The notes under the pieces were generated by a model that saw only the letters and a list, made by a program, of their open reading frames with translations, searched no databases and was not told the origin of the DNA. From NCBI GenBank assembly GCA_018873245.2, contig JAEMBT020000009.1, positions 4,822,242 to 4,886,241 of the forward strand: a stretch of 64,000 bases of DNA. The letters run 5' to 3'. Below are positions 60,142 to 64,000 of this stretch, piece by piece. How positions within the stretch are numbered: position 1 is the stretch's first letter; each line of letters begins with the position of its first letter. The DNA comes from Archegozetes longisetosus. Its lineage: Eukaryota; Arthropoda; Arachnida; Sarcoptiformes; Trhypochthoniidae. The position numbers were made by a program, and so were the translations under genes.

Positions 60142-61425
60142 GATCGTTCGGTTCAAATATGCCGCGATCTCTGCAATCATTTATCGAGAACCATTGAATG
60201 TAAACAAAAGCCATTTGGTATAGTGAAAGCCTTATTATCACTCTTTGATTTGATACCGATGTCAATTAATTTGCCTCAAGACATGGATCAAAACAAGCTC
60301 AAGACTTCAATCACTGAAGAAGACCAACGGAATTTCATCAAATTCGGGGTTTTGCTCAAGAAGGATGCGAAGACCATCCATAGTGAATTGGTGACTGCTT
60401 TGGGACGTCAGGCCTATCCTGCCCGTACGGTTAGATATTGGATCCAACAAATTAAAGATGGTTAAATCGATGTCAGTGACCAAAGAGGTGGTGCACACAA
60501 CTTTCACCATGAAAGAGATGAACGGATCGCACGAATCAAAGAACAATTAGATGTCTCAAGAGCCTGGTCATTGAGTGTTCTTGCCCTTAAAGTCAATGTG
60601 CCAAAGACCACGTTATGGTAACTTTTGACCCAAGAATTTGGCCTGAGCAAAAAGTACGGGAAATTGGCACCGCATTTGCTCAGTGAATATCAAAGAGAAG
60701 CACGGGTTAATGTGTGCTATAGCAACCTTCTGAGGTATCGGCGTCGCCGCAAGTTATTGGATCAAACACTCGCTATAGACGAAACTTGGGTGCTCCTCTA
60801 CCAACCGCCCAATAAAGATCAACAACGTTTTTGGCTCGAAAAAGGTGCTGAAGCCTCGAGAACTGTGGCACAAGAGTTGCGTACTAAAAAGGCCATGCTC
60901 ATATTTGCATTGGATTTTGAAGGGGTGGCCTTTTGGCACCTGTGTGAAGAAGGACAGACAGTCAACTCTGAACTGTATCGTGAGGTTCTGGCTGCAAAAG
61001 TCCCAGATTGGATGGAGCCTAAGGGCATTAAAAAGCCTATACTTCTCCATGATAATGCCAGACCCCATAAATCTGCAATAGTTCGGGAAGTTTTGGTGGA
61101 AATTGGGGTGGACACTTGGGTTCACCCTGCTTATTACCCCGATTTACATCCCTGTGATTTCGATGCCTTCCATCCCCTTAAACGTCGGCTAAAGGGCATT
61201 GCATACGAGAACTTCAATCAGCTCAAAGATGCCATTATGACAGCGATTGAAGAAGTTTCGCAAAACGGAGGTTTTAGAGGCGTTCAAAAAGTCCCAGAGC
61301 GATGGCAACGTGTCATTGAAGCCGAGGGAAATTATATTTAATTTGATGAAAATTTTATTTTTCTATGTATAATATTTTTTTGAATAAATTGCAATTAAGT
61401 CATGGCAAATTTGAACCGAACGATC
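60142..61425 (+). mobile_element. Full-length mariner element
   Basis: The 1284-bp element begins GATCGTTCGGTTCAAATATG, and its other end is the reverse complement of the same 22 bases with one mismatch. TA flanks both sides (60140-60141 and 61426-61427). The size, TA target site and encoded protein fit mariner. It has higher G+C than the surrounding DNA, as expected of a recent arrival. Confidence 0.92.
60283..61341 (+). pseudogene. Mariner transposase (D34D) with two in-frame stops
   Basis: The frame starts MDQNKLKTSITEEDQ and would give 352 residues, normal for mariner. TAA codons interrupt it at 60463-60465 (after QIKDG) and 60619-60621 (after TTLW); there is no frameshift. The DNA-binding part includes ARTVRYWIQQIKD. 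Catalytic blocks are AIDETW, LLHDNARPH and HPAYYPDLHPCDFDAF. The second and third Asp are 34 residues apart, the mariner D34D signature. All three acidic residues are present, so only the two stops disable it. The frame from 60625 is uninterrupted to the end. It would cut and paste the element at TA sites. Confidence 0.92.
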
Positions 61426-62786
61426 TAATACTTTATTATAAAAGAAGTAAATTTCATAACATATAAAATAATGTTTAACTATAAAAACAAAAGAGATTGG
61501 ATCTGATTTCGAAGGACAACACTCAGAAAAAGCGTTTAGAATTTCAGAGTTTAAAATTACCCGCTTATAAAGGGTAAAATTTAAACTTCATGCTATCACT
61601 GAATACAGCTCATCATTGTCTCATATTATACAAATTTTCATTAAGGTATATGCAACGAATTCCGTCTTATAAGCTTTTGAATATTTGAATTGTTAAGTGT
61701 TTGGGCGCCCCTATAGTATATTTGCAAGAAACGAAACCCCCAATATACTTTACTAATGAACCTCAATAACCTCACCGTGTTTCATCAGAATCAAACAGGG
61801 GGTCGGATTCCGAATGGAAGTACGCACAACCTCTTTCTAGAATTGATAATTTTTAAGTAAAACAAGTTATATAGGGTCGGAAATTTTATTTTTTCCGTAG
61901 TTTAGAACAAAATCAACTCCATTTTCGGATTCTAGATTGAACGGTACACGAAGACTTATCAAGATTTGCATATCGAGGTCATTACCTCAGTTAATCCTAA
62001 AAGAATTCCTTTCAATGCATTAACACTTATATAATCAAAATTACAACCTTAAGTACATTCATAGTATAATGTACAATCAAAATTATACTGGATATTGATT
62101 TTTTAATCAATTAACTATGACACAATAACTGAATGTACTTTTTCAGATTATCATTATCAAACTTTAAATAAAATCCTAAATAATTTTTAATTTCTATGAT
62201 CTCGGCGTGTAAACTTTTACGAAGTTAAGTGTACATTAAAATTGTTTATGTGATAAACTTTAACATAATGATTATATAGTTACTGCAGGCGTGATTCACT
62301 CTTGACATCGTGCAAAACGCTATAAATTCACTTTTCTATAATACTTTAATTTTAATGTTTCTCCAGAAGATCCCTTATAAACACTTGCCATTAAGTTGAT
62401 CTCATATCCGACGGCCATTTAGCCCCACTTTGTTTCTCAAAAATTCTATAATTTAAAGAATTAATTTCATAATATAAATATAGCTCAATAAACTTTTTTT
62501 ATTAACTATGTCATAGGAAAGATTAATTTTCAAGTTTGTTATGCAGATATAGATTGCATGACTTTAAATCAGTTTTTCATCCTTTTAAAATAATTTGTCG
62601 AACATTTATCTTTAAAAATGCTTTGTGTTTTATGTAATGCTTTACATAATGCTTTCAAGGTTATCATTGTGTTAACGTTTACTATGAAATGCGGTGAATA
62701 TTTTAAAACAATAACAATTCAGATCTATTATGTAAGATTATATAAGATATGTTTAAAAAATTGTGAATAGAGTGAGTCTTTGAGCG

Positions 62787-62852
62787 ATGGCCTCGACGGG
62801 AGGACCTCACAAGCCTCTGAGCGAAAGTGAAAAGATGTTAAAAAAGAAGTAA
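62787..62852 (+). other. Possible short first exon in a G+C-rich patch
   Basis: An ATG opens MASTGGPHKPLSESEKMLKK, then K and a stop. About half the bases are G or C, against about a quarter around it. The stop overlaps AAGAA|GTAAAAA, a usable splice donor, so this could be the N-terminal exon of a gene running out of the window. I could not find a convincing next exon. It may be chance. Confidence 0.25.
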
Positions 62853-63884
62853 AAATCCTTTAAAATATGAAAACCTTTAAATATATTTGCAATATTTTTA
62901 CGTATCAACAAAATAATGAAATCACAATTAACTTTATTCTATATTTCTTTATGTATTTTAATTAAATATCGTTTATAAAATTTAATACTTATAATTTTAT
63001 AAGATAATAAGATTGCAATTAAAGTTTAGTATTATTAAGATTTTAGTAAATATTTGTTTCAGAATTCTGGATAAACAATTAGTTTTAGCCCCTAGTTATG
63101 CATTTAGGTTTTGAAACTCGAGTTAGAACGGCACAACATTTATTCTTTAGTCTGTTGGCTCAAAAGCATCAACAAAGTTGATGATAAACAATAAACTTTT
63201 TAAATATACCTGCTAATGTAGAATCCAAATATACAATTGATTTTGCATTAATTATCATAGATTTTACACTAGACTACAGCAAATTCACTTTTTTAACCTT
63301 TAATATGTTCATCTGAAATTGTCGTGCCCGCACCCCCGCCCGCAATTGTAAGACCTTACACTTAAATCAACTCTGCACTCTCAAGAAGATGAGTGCGTAT
63401 ATCCGCCAAACATCTACAAATAATCGTACTTCAATTTCTTTATTAAACACGGTTTGAGGTGTTACAAAATTCATTCAATTTAATCGTTATTCGCTTTGAA
63501 TCTCTAAATTATTTTTTGCAATATCGAAATTGGATCTAATAAACTGCAATTTATCGACAATATCTGAACTTAGACACGACCTGTTATCAACTAGTGTAAA
63601 TGCAAAATAACAAAAATTGCGTTCATTCGAAAAATAGGTCGCGAGTGGGGCAAACAATACGGAGGGTGATTCAGGCTATTTTTCACACTTTTGTAATTAG
63701 TATAATTATTTAATTAGAATTCAGTTGAACATTCAATATGCTCTCCATTTTCTAATATTCTAAGCATATTAGCCATTAAATACTTTTAATATATTTTTTG
63801 GTAATCATAGACTATACCTCATTCGCAAGTTTCCTGAGACGAGCCAAAGTTCGCGCCTTCCTTTTTGTCAGTCTTTGTTTTAAA

Positions 63885-64000
63885 TATGCAAACAACAAAA
63901 ATCCAAAGGACTTGCTTCAGACGATTTCACGAGAATGTTACCTTAATCAATAAATTTAACTCTCAAATCCTCTTCTGTTTTGGATTTTTGTTGTTTGTAT
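63885..64000. repeat. Inverted repeat cut by the window end
   Basis: ATGCAAACAACAAAAATCCA at 63886 is matched in reverse by TGGATTTTTGTTGTTTGTAT ending at 64000. It is probably a small MITE whose outer edge may lie beyond the window. Confidence 0.6.

Larger units (their letters stand above)
61428..64000. other. AT-rich DNA to the window end, no convincing gene
   Basis: No GR, transposase or RNA gene recognised. Two items are listed separately: a small G+C-rich frame at 62787-62852 and an inverted repeat at 63885-64000. A C-rich patch near 63325-63345 has no identity. Confidence 0.4.

Overview
The window is eukaryotic nuclear DNA, very AT-rich (roughly a quarter to a third G+C by eye), with introns of 58-75 bp, dense transposon debris and a tandem chemoreceptor family. 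The main genes look like arthropod gustatory-receptor-type (GR) seven-transmembrane proteins. A decayed ionotropic-receptor-like relic, mariner, hAT-like and Harbinger-like elements, a solo LTR and an RTE-like LINE fit an arthropod. A mite or other small chelicerate is my best guess, but that is inference.

Six GR genes appear complete, each with three exons joined by two phase-0 introns. The first exon encodes about 355-357 residues; two exons of 30 and 19-22 codons supply the last membrane segment. They lie at 442-1801 (+), 12019-13357 (+), 23692-25030 (-), 31747-33100 (+), 46060-47419 (-) and 55942-57302 (-). At least ten GR relics lie between them. A short unrecognised protein family ('family X' here) repeatedly lies just downstream of GR copies in the same orientation.

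The largest structure is an inverted repeat. The left arm spans about 2593-17205, the right arm about 20101-30741, with a 2.9-kb spacer. Without later changes each arm is about 8.6 kb. Each carries an identical-protein GR gene, GR fragments, a family X relic and a solo LTR with the same target duplication, so these predate the duplication. Differences between the arms are a 2.2-kb pogo-like DNA transposon, a 3.6-kb LINE and a 256-bp tandem duplication in the left arm only, and a 2.1-kb segment with an ionotropic-receptor relic in the right arm only. The arms look most alike towards the centre.

From 31 to 64 kb come two further GR genes on the minus strand, one on the plus strand and a direct duplication (36.2-38.8 kb versus 48.4-50.3 kb). 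The second copy gives empty sites for elements inserted in the first. This half also holds two unusual decayed transposase-like genes (41.2-43.9 and 50.5-52.4 kb), at least seven MITE-like elements and a full-length but inactivated mariner at 60142-61425. The last 2.5 kb has no convincing gene. Percentages and lengths given as approximate were judged by eye.
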